Part shown: positions 39,454-49,641 of the stretch, one piece after another | How positions within the stretch are numbered: position 1 is the first letter of the stretch | How the letters are laid out: the number at the start of each line of letters is the position of its first letter | Assembly (NCBI GenBank): GCA_013396525.1 | Contig: VWYX01000273.1 | Span: 124,001-188,000, forward strand | Length of the DNA: 64,000 nt | Origin: Chaetorhynchus papuensis | Lineage: Eukaryota > Chordata > Aves > Passeriformes > Rhipiduridae | Direction of reading: 5' to 3' | Program-made: the position numbers and the translations under genes | Notes under the pieces: generated by a model | Told to the model about the DNA's origin: nothing | Databases searched by the model: none | The model's input: the letters and a program-made list of their open reading frames with translations, nothing else

Positions 39454-42400
39454 CCCACCTGCATCTTGCCCAGTGAAGACACAGATGAAAAAAAATTGAA
39501 TTTTCAAGTCTGGAGCAGGCTAAGAACTTATGAAGAACTGGAAATGCACTAAACCCCAAACACAAAAAGGGAAGGAGAATGAGTTTAGTCAGACAGTTTC
39601 AAATTTCAAAGCCATCATCTCTACCTCGCCGGCAGTGGATGGGTGGATTCTCTGAACTAGAGGCAGAGATACGTGTTAATTTTCTACAGGAAAAAAGACA
39701 GGTCAATAGCAGACCCAGAACCTAAATATAGATGCTTCTACACTTAGTTACTATGTAATGCAGCTTGTGATGGTTGCCAGAGAAACCCATTTATGCTCTT
39801 GAATGAGGTTGTGCTCTCCCTGCTTTATCCTCTCCCACATAATGAACATTTTAAAAAGTGGTTTAGTACAGAATTGAACTGTGGTGAATGCAGTGCATAC
39901 AGAGGCAGTAAGTGTTTAGATGTCAGCTGTGTATGTGTATTTTTCTATTTTGGGACACAGTGAAACAGCTCAAGGTATCTCTCAGTAGTGCTGGAGAATG
40001 GCAGTGTTCCTAGCTCAGTCTGAGTTCTTCCGTCTCAGATCTGGGGGTGGGTGAGGAGAGACACTTTCACAAGACACTCAGCAAAACTTTTGCCCATCTC
40101 TTAGTTTCAGCAAGGACTGAACTTTTTAACAGCTGTGAGGTCTTGGATTCCTTCATGACTGCATAGCTTTTCATAGTCGTGGGTTCTTCCCTGTCAAGGA
40201 CTAAAAGCAGACAAGCCAGTGAACCACGGGAACTGAAAGCATCAGCTGTGGCCTTGGCTCCTTCCAGGAGCTCAGCGTAGACTGACCAGGTTGAAAGACA
40301 ATGTCTGTATTAAACAGTGGGACCCGTGCATTATGATACAGTAAAACTGCCAAGGGAACAAGGGAAATGGGCTAGTGCCAGCCTATGGATGGACAGGGCC
40401 TCTGCAGCCTGGGAGGAATGTGACTTTGGTAGATATAACTGTAGGGCTAAAAAAATCGTGAGACTTGGAGAGAAGTCATACAGGGGTTGAGTAACTTTTG
40501 AGTCTCCTCTTATAGGAGAAGTAGCAACCATGAATAATTCTGTTTTCCTGGTCTCAGCTAGGTCTCCTCCTCTGTACCATATCTTGTCCGAAGGAACATA
40601 GCATCAGTCAACTGAATCTTCCATCATCTTTTTCTGATGATTGATTTTCTTGATTTCTGAGAGGCTGTGCTTCACCTGTGCAGTTATTTGGCCACAGGGC
40701 CCAACCTCCTCTACCTCATAGCCTTGTCTGCGAAGGGATGGATTTTCATGTCAGGCTGTAAACTGAGTAACAGCTGTTACTCGTGGTCAAGATGAAGAGC
40801 AAAAATGCATTCCTCTGACACTTGCTCTTTGGAAAGTCCTTTAATTAGCCCTGTGCACTTTTATGAGACTGGGGGCCTTAGAGACTTTTAAAAAGAAGCA
40901 TGCAGAATATTTCCCTTGGGATTTCCCCCTTATCTCTGGAATCAGCTCAGTCTTATCACTTATTGATTAATCAGGGCATTAGTTTTGTGACAAAGGTTTC
41001 AGAAAAACACTGATCAGGAAAGGAACTAAACTGAAAAGAAACAAGACTGAAATTATGACCACAGAAAATAAAAAGTATTGATCTCCAGAAATATTTGCCC
41101 TAGCTGGGGAACAGGGGAGCCATGGAAAAAATGATGTGGCTTCAGCTCACAGCAGAAGCTTCTCTTTGATAGGATGGGAAAAATAAGTCAGAGGGGGGAG
41201 TGATGGTGAACCACTGAGAGCAGCAGGGTAAAAAAAAAACCCCAAAAATTAGGAAATATCCTGAAGCAAAACTATTAAACAGAGAGTGCAAAGTCCCCTA
41301 GATGATTTGTATGCTGTGATTAGAAACCACTCACTGCTGGGCAGGAGATCAATAGGGCAGTGACAATTATATATTAAGTAGAAGGAAAATGGCATGGATA
41401 CACCATGTCCAGATTGCTAGAACTGTATGAACAGGAGGAATGGAGGTGGAAATAATATTTTCAGTGCTTGATACTAGGATTTTCTCCCCCAGTAAAATTG
41501 GCCTTATTTCTTCTGAAAGGTGTCTTCAAGAATTTTTAAAATAGCCTCAGACATTTCCCTTGCTGCCGGTCTAATATTTCCTCATTTCTCTCTCCTTGCT
41601 TAGGATCTCCTCATGACTCCTCTTATTAGTTAAATATATGAAAGGCAACCTTTGGTTTTCACATATTTTATTTCTCACAGGACTTGTATTTTAAAACTTG
41701 CTGACACTGCCAATCTGGGTGCTCATTTCGTACTCTTCCCTGCCTGAAATGCCTAAGACAGTCACTTTCTCTTTTTTTTTTTATTCTTCCTTCACACAAT
41801 GACTTCTGCAATAAGACCCTGATATTTCGTTAGAGTTGCTAGGCACTGCTGTAGCACCAGTAATTATAACAAAGAACAACGCATAATCCCAGAACATGTT
41901 TCAAAGTCCTTCTCTCCTCAGCAAATACACACAGACTGCAGAAGTACTTGGAGAGGTTTATCCCTACTCAGTGCAGTTCCCTAGCTTAGGAAAATTATGC
42001 CTTCAGTGTCCTTGATTACCATGGCTTTCATTGTCCAAATTCTTTCTTCAGGGTTTCAGAAGTGGTTAATGACTTTATGTTTCTCATCTTTCTGAGTTGT
42101 TCTCTTTCAATTTACAAAAGGTTTCCACATGCTTGCTACTCTACCTAAACACATGGGAAACGTAGCAGGGAGAGAGATGCTGCTGAAGCACGGGATCCAT
42201 TAGAAATTGTTTCCTTTGCAAGGGCACGAGAAAATGTGATTCTCTACATGATGTTGATCACAAATTCGCAGGTCTGCCTTTGGCAAAGAGAATAGAAATT
42301 GTATGACTCTCAGCTTTACAGCCATACTTTCTCTTGCTATCATTGTAACTGGATTTAACTACTGCCAAGTTTTAGACAAATCTTTCAGCAAGTGCCAGCG

Positions 42401-44968
42401 AAAGGTGTTGGTTGTAACAAGGGCCCTAATTCTGTTTTCACAATGATGAAATAAAACAGGAGCTGCTCCTCGGAAGAATACCCATGGCTTTACCCTAAGC
42501 TCCAGGCAAGGACTTCTGAGGTTTTGGGTCAGACAATATTTGACTGTGGCATGACAGAGGGGTCATGGTCCCTGTCTCCTCTAGAAAATAAATGAGGGAT
42601 TCATCCTGTGCCAGTCAAAAAGCAGGCACAGGTTGCTTCCCCTCTGTGCCAGCACAACCCCATTGACTGTCTTTCATGTACAGGGTTCGAATACCTCTGT
42701 ATGATCAGCTGGAATCGGTCCTGACTTGCTGGTGGTGGCACCACAGGGGATGTTGCAAGGACTCATTCCAATGCCCAGGGAACCACAGGGCACATGCAGT
42801 GAGCCATGCACCCCCAACAGGAACAGCTCACCTTTCCCTGCCCTGTCCCAAGGCGGAGCAGGCACAAGACCCTTGGTGCGGGATGTGGGGGATGCAGCTG
42901 CAGGTTTGATGCCCACAAGATGGGGGTGAACACTTGTGATAGTGCAAAGGGCTGGGAAATCCAGCCCCTCTGCCATCGGTGCCATTACTTCAAGTTATCC
43001 TTCAAACCTTAATGACTGAAGTGGATAGATAAGAGAAGAGGGTAATAGACTTCGTCACAAGAGCAGCCATGTCCCTGCAATTCTTTGGGTTCAAACAATA
43101 GAGGAGACAGAAGAAAGAAAGTGTGATTGCAATCACTGTTTTCAATATACTCCCACGTAGCAACTGCTTCTATTGAGCCTTTTGATTGTGAAAGCCCTTC
43201 TTTCACTGCAAACAGAGCGGGAGCTCTCAGTGAGCCTTGGCTCCCAGCGGAGAAAAATACTGTGCTTTGGTCAATAGCAGTGAAAAGTTGTTTATACCTT
43301 GGATTTGCTGGATTGCTGTGCTGGTTGGGGGCTTGGCTCTGCAGAGAGAGAGAGCTGCAGCTTGGCTCTTTGCCATAAGAGAGAGACCCCATTTCTCCTC
43401 TGAACTTAACCAGCAGGTCCTTACCAGCCCTTCAGTCTTACTGCCTGCAGGGCTCGAGCTCTCAGAGCAGAGGGGCTGATTGAGAAAAGGTGGCCACAGA
43501 CCACGAGGGCCAAACACTCCTCCCTGTCACGTAAACACTTGTGAGATCCTGACTGGCAGGTTGCAGCTGCCTTGTAGTTCCCAAGTGACATCTGGTCATG
43601 AGCCTCCAACTGCACTACACCTCGACTTTGCCAAAGTTTGTACCTATAGCTGAACTTTGCTTCTTGAACTCACTTTTAGTTTTTTAATGAATTTTTGTTG
43701 GCTTCCAAGTAAAACAAAAGGGAATTTACATTCTCTAGGAAATGTGATGAGAATGACATTACAGAAACCTGAATTTAACTTGAAAAATATGATGACGGTA
43801 TGTGAGCAATTTGCAAGGGAATCCCTGTGAAAAATATTTTGCTAAAACTGACTTTTTTTAAAAAATGAATTCATTAAAAGCAGAGCCAAGCAGGTCCAAA
43901 GAATATGTATTGCAGATCCTTAATAGAATTTTCCAATTTTCCATAATACTTTGGAAAGACATTCAATGCATGAGAAAAGAGAGAAGCAAAAGACCTGCTG
44001 ACACTCCAGGAGAAAGCTTTGCTGACAAACTGACAAACTGCTACACGTATTTTCAACTCAGGAATAAAATAGCAGAACAAATGTTAGCAACAGTAAAGCC
44101 ACTGGAATATCAGGGACTAAAGGAGTGCTTGAAGGTATCCTTCCTCCTACTAAATGCTTTGACAAAGGATTCTAAGAGGCTGACACATATATACACATGT
44201 ATAGATCAACAACAATAACAGCTGTACTGTAGTATCACTGCTTTGTTATTTCTTTGTGAGAATATTGGTTATAAAGCAAAATTACAAAAAAAGTAGTGCT
44301 GCTGCAGATTGGATTGCTTCTGCAGTTTTCATTATTGGTCAGGAAGCTGGTAATTGAAGGGTCATTAAGATGTGAAAATGTGCCTTAAAATAACTTGTTC
44401 AGCAAAGAGGCCCTTTTATTGGATTTGTTTCTCTGAAGACCATCTCCAATATTTCTCAGAGCTGCAATATGCTGCAATGTGCAAGTCCTTCTGGCTCTGT
44501 TAGAATTTACTGAGTGAGCAAAACTGCTTCTTGATAGATTGAATTTAATGAACTTGCATGGAAAGACCTAATCACAGGACTAAAACAGAGCTCTCTGCGC
44601 CACAACCACCTCTGTACAGCTGCTGAAAGCATGACAGCTTGGTGGAGACTCTGCAAAAATAGGATTCCCAGGGTTTCAGAAGAATGAAGTGCTGCAAATA
44701 GCTGGCTTAGGGATTTAAAGGAAGGGCTTTAAGAGCTACCCTTTAAACTTAGTGGTAAATCCAAACAAAATCCCCTAAAAGACAAAAGCTGTAAATTTGC
44801 ACCTGTCTTTATTTAAAACCAGCTTTCCAGCTTCTCTCCTCTCCCTTGACAGGATGCATGCCTTGAACACAAACCAAATTCTAGGTATTGAGGCTTCACT
44901 GTAGCTTTTTTTTTGGTTTTATCCTACCCTCCAGCAACTTCAGAGACATCCATGAAGTCCTCACCCCA
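39454..44968. other. unique noncoding sequence, no recognised gene
   Basis: Short frames only. The 117-codon plus-strand frame at 43865-44218 (MNSLKAEPSRSKEYVLQ...) has a reasonably protein-like composition but no family I know, no splice context I trust and AT-rich surroundings; chance is the simplest reading. A slightly GC-richer, ORF-dense patch lies at 42670-43520. Confidence 0.45.
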
Positions 44969-45001
44969 TTTGCCTCTCTGTATAAGGGTCAGAGAGGCAA
45001 A
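44969..45001. repeat. perfect 12-bp inverted repeat (hairpin)
   Basis: TTTGCCTCTCTG (44969-44980), a 9-base loop TATAAGGGT, and the exact complement CAGAGAGGCAAA (44990-45001). It lies about 170 bp left of the LTR and is not part of it. Confidence 0.9.
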
Positions 45002-45425
45002 CCCTCTTCCAGGCCAGTTTGGGGCCCTGTGGGGGAAGCACAGCAGGGCACAGAACAGCCACACAGTGACTTGCTGCACCCCTCTTGGGAAGGTGCTGTA
45101 CCCTCCTTCACCACCAGTGTGCCCAGAGACCTTTGTATGTGTAGTGTAATGATCCTGATTGCTCATAGTGATGCCTTAGGTTTTAACTTTTGTATTTTTC
45201 AAATCCTGTACTGCTCAGTGTGTAACTCTGAAGTTTCTTGTATCCTGTTAATTTCTGTCCTCTCGTGCTGGGTAGACATAACAAAGCCTCTCCGGGCCTG
45301 CTCTTCAAGGACACCCAGACCGTCCTAGGCCCAAAAAGTATAAACCAAAAGAGCCTCTGAGGGGGGCAAGTGGAGGGGAAATTACATCATTAAACTGAAG
45401 CTTTAATTGGAGAATGCACCCTGGT

Positions 45426-45450
45426 ATGCAAATGAACCAAACCTATAAAA
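45426..45450 (+). promoter_or_regulatory. LTR U3 promoter: octamer and TATA box
   Basis: ATGCAAAT is the exact octamer bound by OCT/POU factors, 10 bases before TATAAAA. The arrangement places transcription start near 45475 (inferred), inside the LTR, reading rightwards. Confidence 0.6.
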
Positions 45451-45540
45451 ATGTGAAGAACTCGTGACCTGTTGTCCATCTTGGGGTCCATTTTGGCAGC
45501 AGCCTCTGGCTCCCCAGGGTGTACCCTTGAAGGCCCTTCA

Positions 45541-45546
45541 AATAAA
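45541..45546 (+). terminator. LTR polyadenylation signal AATAAA
   Basis: AATAAA lies about 95 bp after the TATA box, with a T-rich stretch (ATTCCCTTTACTCCTGTC) downstream, as expected for an LTR R/U5 boundary. Confidence 0.65.
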
Positions 45547-46556
45547 TACCTACCTTATTCCCTTTACTCCTGTCTAGTCTCTGTTTCTAGGAGGCCTCTC
45601 AAGGCATCAATGGGCTCTGGATGAACAGCATGGTGTTACGTTATGGCTGCAGTGGGATTTCAGGAAGCCCTCGTGCTGTGGGGTGGGTACCTCTAGGTGC
45701 AGGAGAGCACACAAAGAGGGAAGTCTGCTCTCTACAGACCTTCATGTCAGCAACGTGAGCTCAAATCTCTCCTATCCTCTGTGCAGGTAATTATGCCCTC
45801 CCACTGCTTTAAACAAAAATACATTCTTCTCTTTCAAACAGTCAGGTTTTGATAACTTTTTTCTGCCCACCTTAGCTCATATCAATCAGGCTTTACGTAA
45901 CTGTGGTATTTTAAGAAGCAACACCTACTCTGCAGAAGAGCTATTAACAAAGGCCAACTTAAAAGGAAAAAAGGAACACGGAATGTTATGTTCTGTCTAA
46001 GGACAATATTTTCACAAATAGCAATCAGAAGGAAAAACTGACCTGGGGGAAAAAATGCCATAGAAGGAACCTTGGTACTAAATAAGATTTAGTTTCGTAG
46101 AACCGTTTCTGGCCTTATTCTGTTTTCACTTTCAATGTACTACAGAAGAGGGCAGTATAAACCCAGCGTTTTGCACGTAGTAACAAGAATACTTCTGTGG
46201 TCACATCAACATCATTGAACCTTAAATTAATGTTTCTCTTAATACACTGGGGAAGAATTCATTCAAGAACAGAATCAGCTAGTTAAATATCCTGTGGTTC
46301 ACATTTGGGAGGATTTTCTAGCTTGAGTCTTTAGAAACACGGACCTGGGAGTCTTCTTTCACTCTGCATTTTCTGTGCATACGATCTGTAAATCCAGCAT
46401 ATAACACTGCATATGAAGTATGCACATCATAAATGCCAAACAAGCAAAATCAGGGTCAGACTTCAGCTAAGAACTAGGCAGGCAATTTCAGCACAGTGCT
46501 TTTACTTACTCCCAGGGAGACAGATAGGAAGGCTGTGTCAGGAAGAGAATGATTCT

Positions 46557-46622
46557 CCAGGAGTCCTGACCAAGTGGGACATCCAGCTGCAGGGGTGGGT
46601 AGAGCAGCTGGAGGACTCCTGG
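46557..46622. repeat. compound hairpin: 11-bp outer and 8-bp inner stem
   Basis: Outer arms CCAGGAGTCCT (46557-46567) and AGGACTCCTGG (46612-46622) pair perfectly. Inner arms CCAGCTGC (46583-46590) and GCAGCTGG (46604-46611) also pair perfectly. On the right side the two arms are contiguous (GCAGCTGGAGGACTCCTGG); on the left they are split by a 15-base bulge. The terminal loop is 13 bases. Confidence 0.9.
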
Positions 46623-46824
46623 TGAAAGAGCCACGGATACTGTTTTCACATTGCAGAAGTGTTTCTGTAAGTTACCACACTAACACAAACTTGAAAGGAC
46701 TGTATGAACAGAGAGGAATAGAGGTCAGTATCGATCTGGCTTGCTGTTTAAAAATATAGGGGTGCCTAACCTTGACTGCTGAAATTACCTCACCACCACA
46801 GCACCGCAGAGCTGTAACACCTCC

Positions 46825-46848
46825 CAGCCATGATACAAGTCATGGCTG
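46825..46848. repeat. perfect 9-bp inverted repeat (hairpin)
   Basis: CAGCCATGA, the 6-base loop TACAAG, and TCATGGCTG. The innermost loop bases T and G could add a wobble pair. Confidence 0.9.
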
Positions 46849-47478
46849 CAGTGGCAGCATCACTGTGTCTCACCAGGGTCTGAGAAAACAAATGCAGGAG
46901 TTTTCCAGACAGATGTTACTTTTAATCAGCCTGGTACTATTAGAAAAAAACAGAGAAGCTCAAGGGTATAATCATCTGTCAGGCCTTCGAGGAGTTAAGT
47001 TTTCAGAACACTTTGCACTTCTTCCTTTCCACAGCACTCTTTCTCTTACATAATAGTTCAGCTTCCCTTATATAATAGTAACTTTCTAAAATCTCCTTTT
47101 ATTGCTGATTTTTTTAAATGGTTTGCATCTCTCAAAAGACAAATTTCCCTGTGAACTATGACAGGAAACATCAGACAGCTTGTGGAGGTTGTGTGTGCAG
47201 AAGGAAGGAAAAGTTTCCTCCAAAAGCTGGAAGGAAGGGGATGAAATAACTATTTATACTATCACAGGCTTAAAGTTATAATTTGACATTTAAAATGTAC
47301 TCAGTGAGAAACTTGTTTAAAATCAACTTTGAAAATCTAACAGGATACCACAGGGACTGTAGGTGGTTACAGTCTAATAGAGAATTTCATGGAAGCGCTT
47401 AGCAGGGAGAGTGCTCTAATAAAGAGAGTCTATAAAAAGAAGTTTCTGTGAAAATCTATAGGATTTAACAGCAGAAGC

Positions 47479-47512
47479 GGGGAGAAGGGGGGAGGCAGGG
47501 GAACAGGGAGGG
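47479..47512 (+). other. G-quadruplex motif
   Basis: Five G-runs on the plus strand: GGGG, GGGGGG, GGGG, GGG, GGG, with loops of 4, 5, 4 and 1 bases. This satisfies the G3+N1-7 rule. Confidence 0.75.
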
Positions 47513-48089
47513 AGAAGATGTGACTTAAGTAACGTCTGCTGAAAATTGCATGTTTTACAATTTTGTGTAGGTGGACTCTAAACACTTTAATGATGCAAAC
47601 GTCAGACTTGGATGTCAAGTGCCCCAAAGCATGAAATGTGGAGATGAAGGGCTGGAGTTTCTGCCCATCTGTAGCAAAACTGCACTGCTATTTATAGGCT
47701 TGCTTTTCTCAAATATCTAAGATGTGTTCATTGCTTCACACAAACAGGCATGCCTATAGTTGAATGCAACTGAGTCATCTGAGTATACTGCAGTTTTCCT
47801 CAAATTAGCAGGAGCCCAAAATCCTACCTTTTCACTATGAAAGAAGCTAGGTAGGTAGATGCCTACCTTGCCTTTTGAAAAATATTGCAACTCCTGTACG
47901 AAAGGTGTTTTTGTAATTCTTGAACTTGAAGATTTTGCCAGTTTAGTGTTGGGCTCGAAATTATCCCAAGCTTTGCCAAAATTCTCCTCCTCCACTTGCA
48001 GACTCCACTTGCTTGTGTTTTGACAGGGAGGATCATGATTGGATTTGCTGAGGAGATCCATATTCAGAAGAGGCAGTTTTTAACCCAAC

Positions 48090-48430
48090 CACGCAGTTAA
48101 CCTGAGCGCATTGTAGAAAACATGCTAGTTTAAATGCATTATGTACATTTACTTTGTCAGCTGTTTTTCATGGGTGTCACTTGAACAGTCACTGCATAAG
48201 CAGTTTCTGGTTGATTTAGGTTTGCTGTAGTCTGAAATCCCTGTCAAATCCAAACAGTGTCTGTGAGTAAGTAAATGTGACCATCAGCCAGGCTCAGTGG
48301 AGAAAAAAACATCCTGACATTGCAGTAATTACAGTACAGAGAGAATATAATTATCTGGAATAGCTGGAATTGTGTATTATTCTCATCTTCTTAGACAAAT
48401 AGGTCATGAAATTATTCAAAAGGCAGATTT
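48090..48430. promoter_or_regulatory. candidate conserved noncoding element
   Basis: Even, low-repeat sequence with homeodomain-like cores and paired AT-rich motifs: TTTAAATGCATTATG, GCAGTAATTACAG, ATATAATTATCTGG (with a GATA-like core on the complement) and TGAAATTATTC. No frame of interest. Motif pattern only. Confidence 0.17.
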
Positions 48431-49605
48431 GTATTATGTTTGTCACTTTTGTCATCCCAGGAATTTTTTCAGGGTGCCTAAGAATTAAAGTTATATATTG
48501 TCACAAAATCGCAACTAAAGTGTTCAGGCACTAGAAAGTGGTGATTAAAAATGAACAAGAAACACAGGAGCAAATCTCTCTGTGCCTCGTTAATGCCACT
48601 TTCTATGTGCACTATAGACTGTCGCTAGGAGGCAGTTGTGCCACGGATTACATGGTCCTTCTCATTTCTCTGTTGGTCTTTCTCACAAACTGCACATCCT
48701 GGGGCCTGGGAGCTGTGTGACCAGCTTTGCCAGTCTCAGAGTGACCTGTAAACTTGACTTGTCCAGATAATACACAAGATGTCTAATCTTAGCCTCATCT
48801 GGTAGCATCTCGGCCAATTTGAGGTTGAACAGCTCCTGTCCCTTGTGCAACGTCCCACCCACATGGACCAGCAGTTCTCTGGGGAACCTCACTGTGCCAC
48901 GCACAACACCCACAGCACCACTCTTATCACAGCACCATTCTTCAGCCAAAACTGCTGCAAACTGCTTCTCTAGCCTACTCCTATCAGTGTTTCCTGATAG
49001 GACTTTCCTGTGTGTGGCAGGGCAGTGAAGCCCTTGGGTGTGTTTGATACTTCACCCTGCATGATGCAGCATGTGGGCCAAACTCCTCAGAGTCCTGACA
49101 GACCCTGGCCACAACAACCTCCACTAGAAACAAACTGGTCAGCTTTTTCCTACCTAAATGCTCACTGTGCATGCCATTAATTTAAATGATTGTAAATATA
49201 AGTGCCTTAAGCTCTCCTGGAAGAACTCTCAGAAAACAACCCAATCCTTCAGGAAAACAAAGCAGACGTCCATCTCTTAGCAGGTAGATTTCCCATAGAG
49301 GCTTAAAATTGTGATGTACTGGTCATAAAGGTGACATCTGCCTAACAAATAAGTGGAAAAACATTACACCATGACTTGGTTGACCATTAACCATTAATCA
49401 GCTGATGCAGTTGTAAATACCAAGTATCACAGTTCTCCTTCCTACTACTCTGCATCGTGATGGATGCATGAAGGATCAAAGCCTGGCTGGCTGTACATGT
49501 CCAGACCTCAATGTACTTAAAAGTCTTGGTGAGAAAAGGGGGCTGGCTGGGACAATGCTGCTGAAAGGGGAAGCGCAGACACGTTGAAGTTTCCACACTC
49601 GGTGA

Positions 49606-49641
49606 GACAAGGCAGGGAAAGGGGACAAGGCAGGGAAAGAG
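49606..49641. repeat. 18-bp tandem duplication
   Basis: GACAAGGCAGGGAAAGGG is followed directly by GACAAGGCAGGGAAAGAG, two copies identical except near the last two bases. Confidence 0.9.

Larger units (their letters stand above)
45169..45609 (+). mobile_element. solo LTR of an endogenous retrovirus-like element
   Basis: About 441 bp bounded by TGATGCCTT and AAGGCATCA, a 9-bp perfect terminal inverted repeat obeying the TG...CA rule. Inside, in proper order, are an octamer ATGCAAAT (45426-45433), TATAAAA (45444-45450), AATAAA (45541-45546) and a T-rich downstream stretch. No gag, pol or env sequence follows on either side, so it is a solo LTR left by recombination between two LTRs. Flanks ATAG (left) and ATGG (right) could be a decayed 4-bp target duplication; a clean one is absent. 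The sequence resembles, from memory, LTRs frequent in songbird genomes. Class (ERVL versus ERVK) is not settled. Confidence 0.8.

Noticed and set aside
39077..39565. 162-codon minus-strand frame
   Set aside because: Runs antisense through the plus-strand CR1 3' end and has no domain elsewhere.
43865..44218. 117-codon plus-strand frame with charged, helical-looking translation
   Set aside because: No recognised family and no supporting splice or promoter signal; AT-rich flanks.
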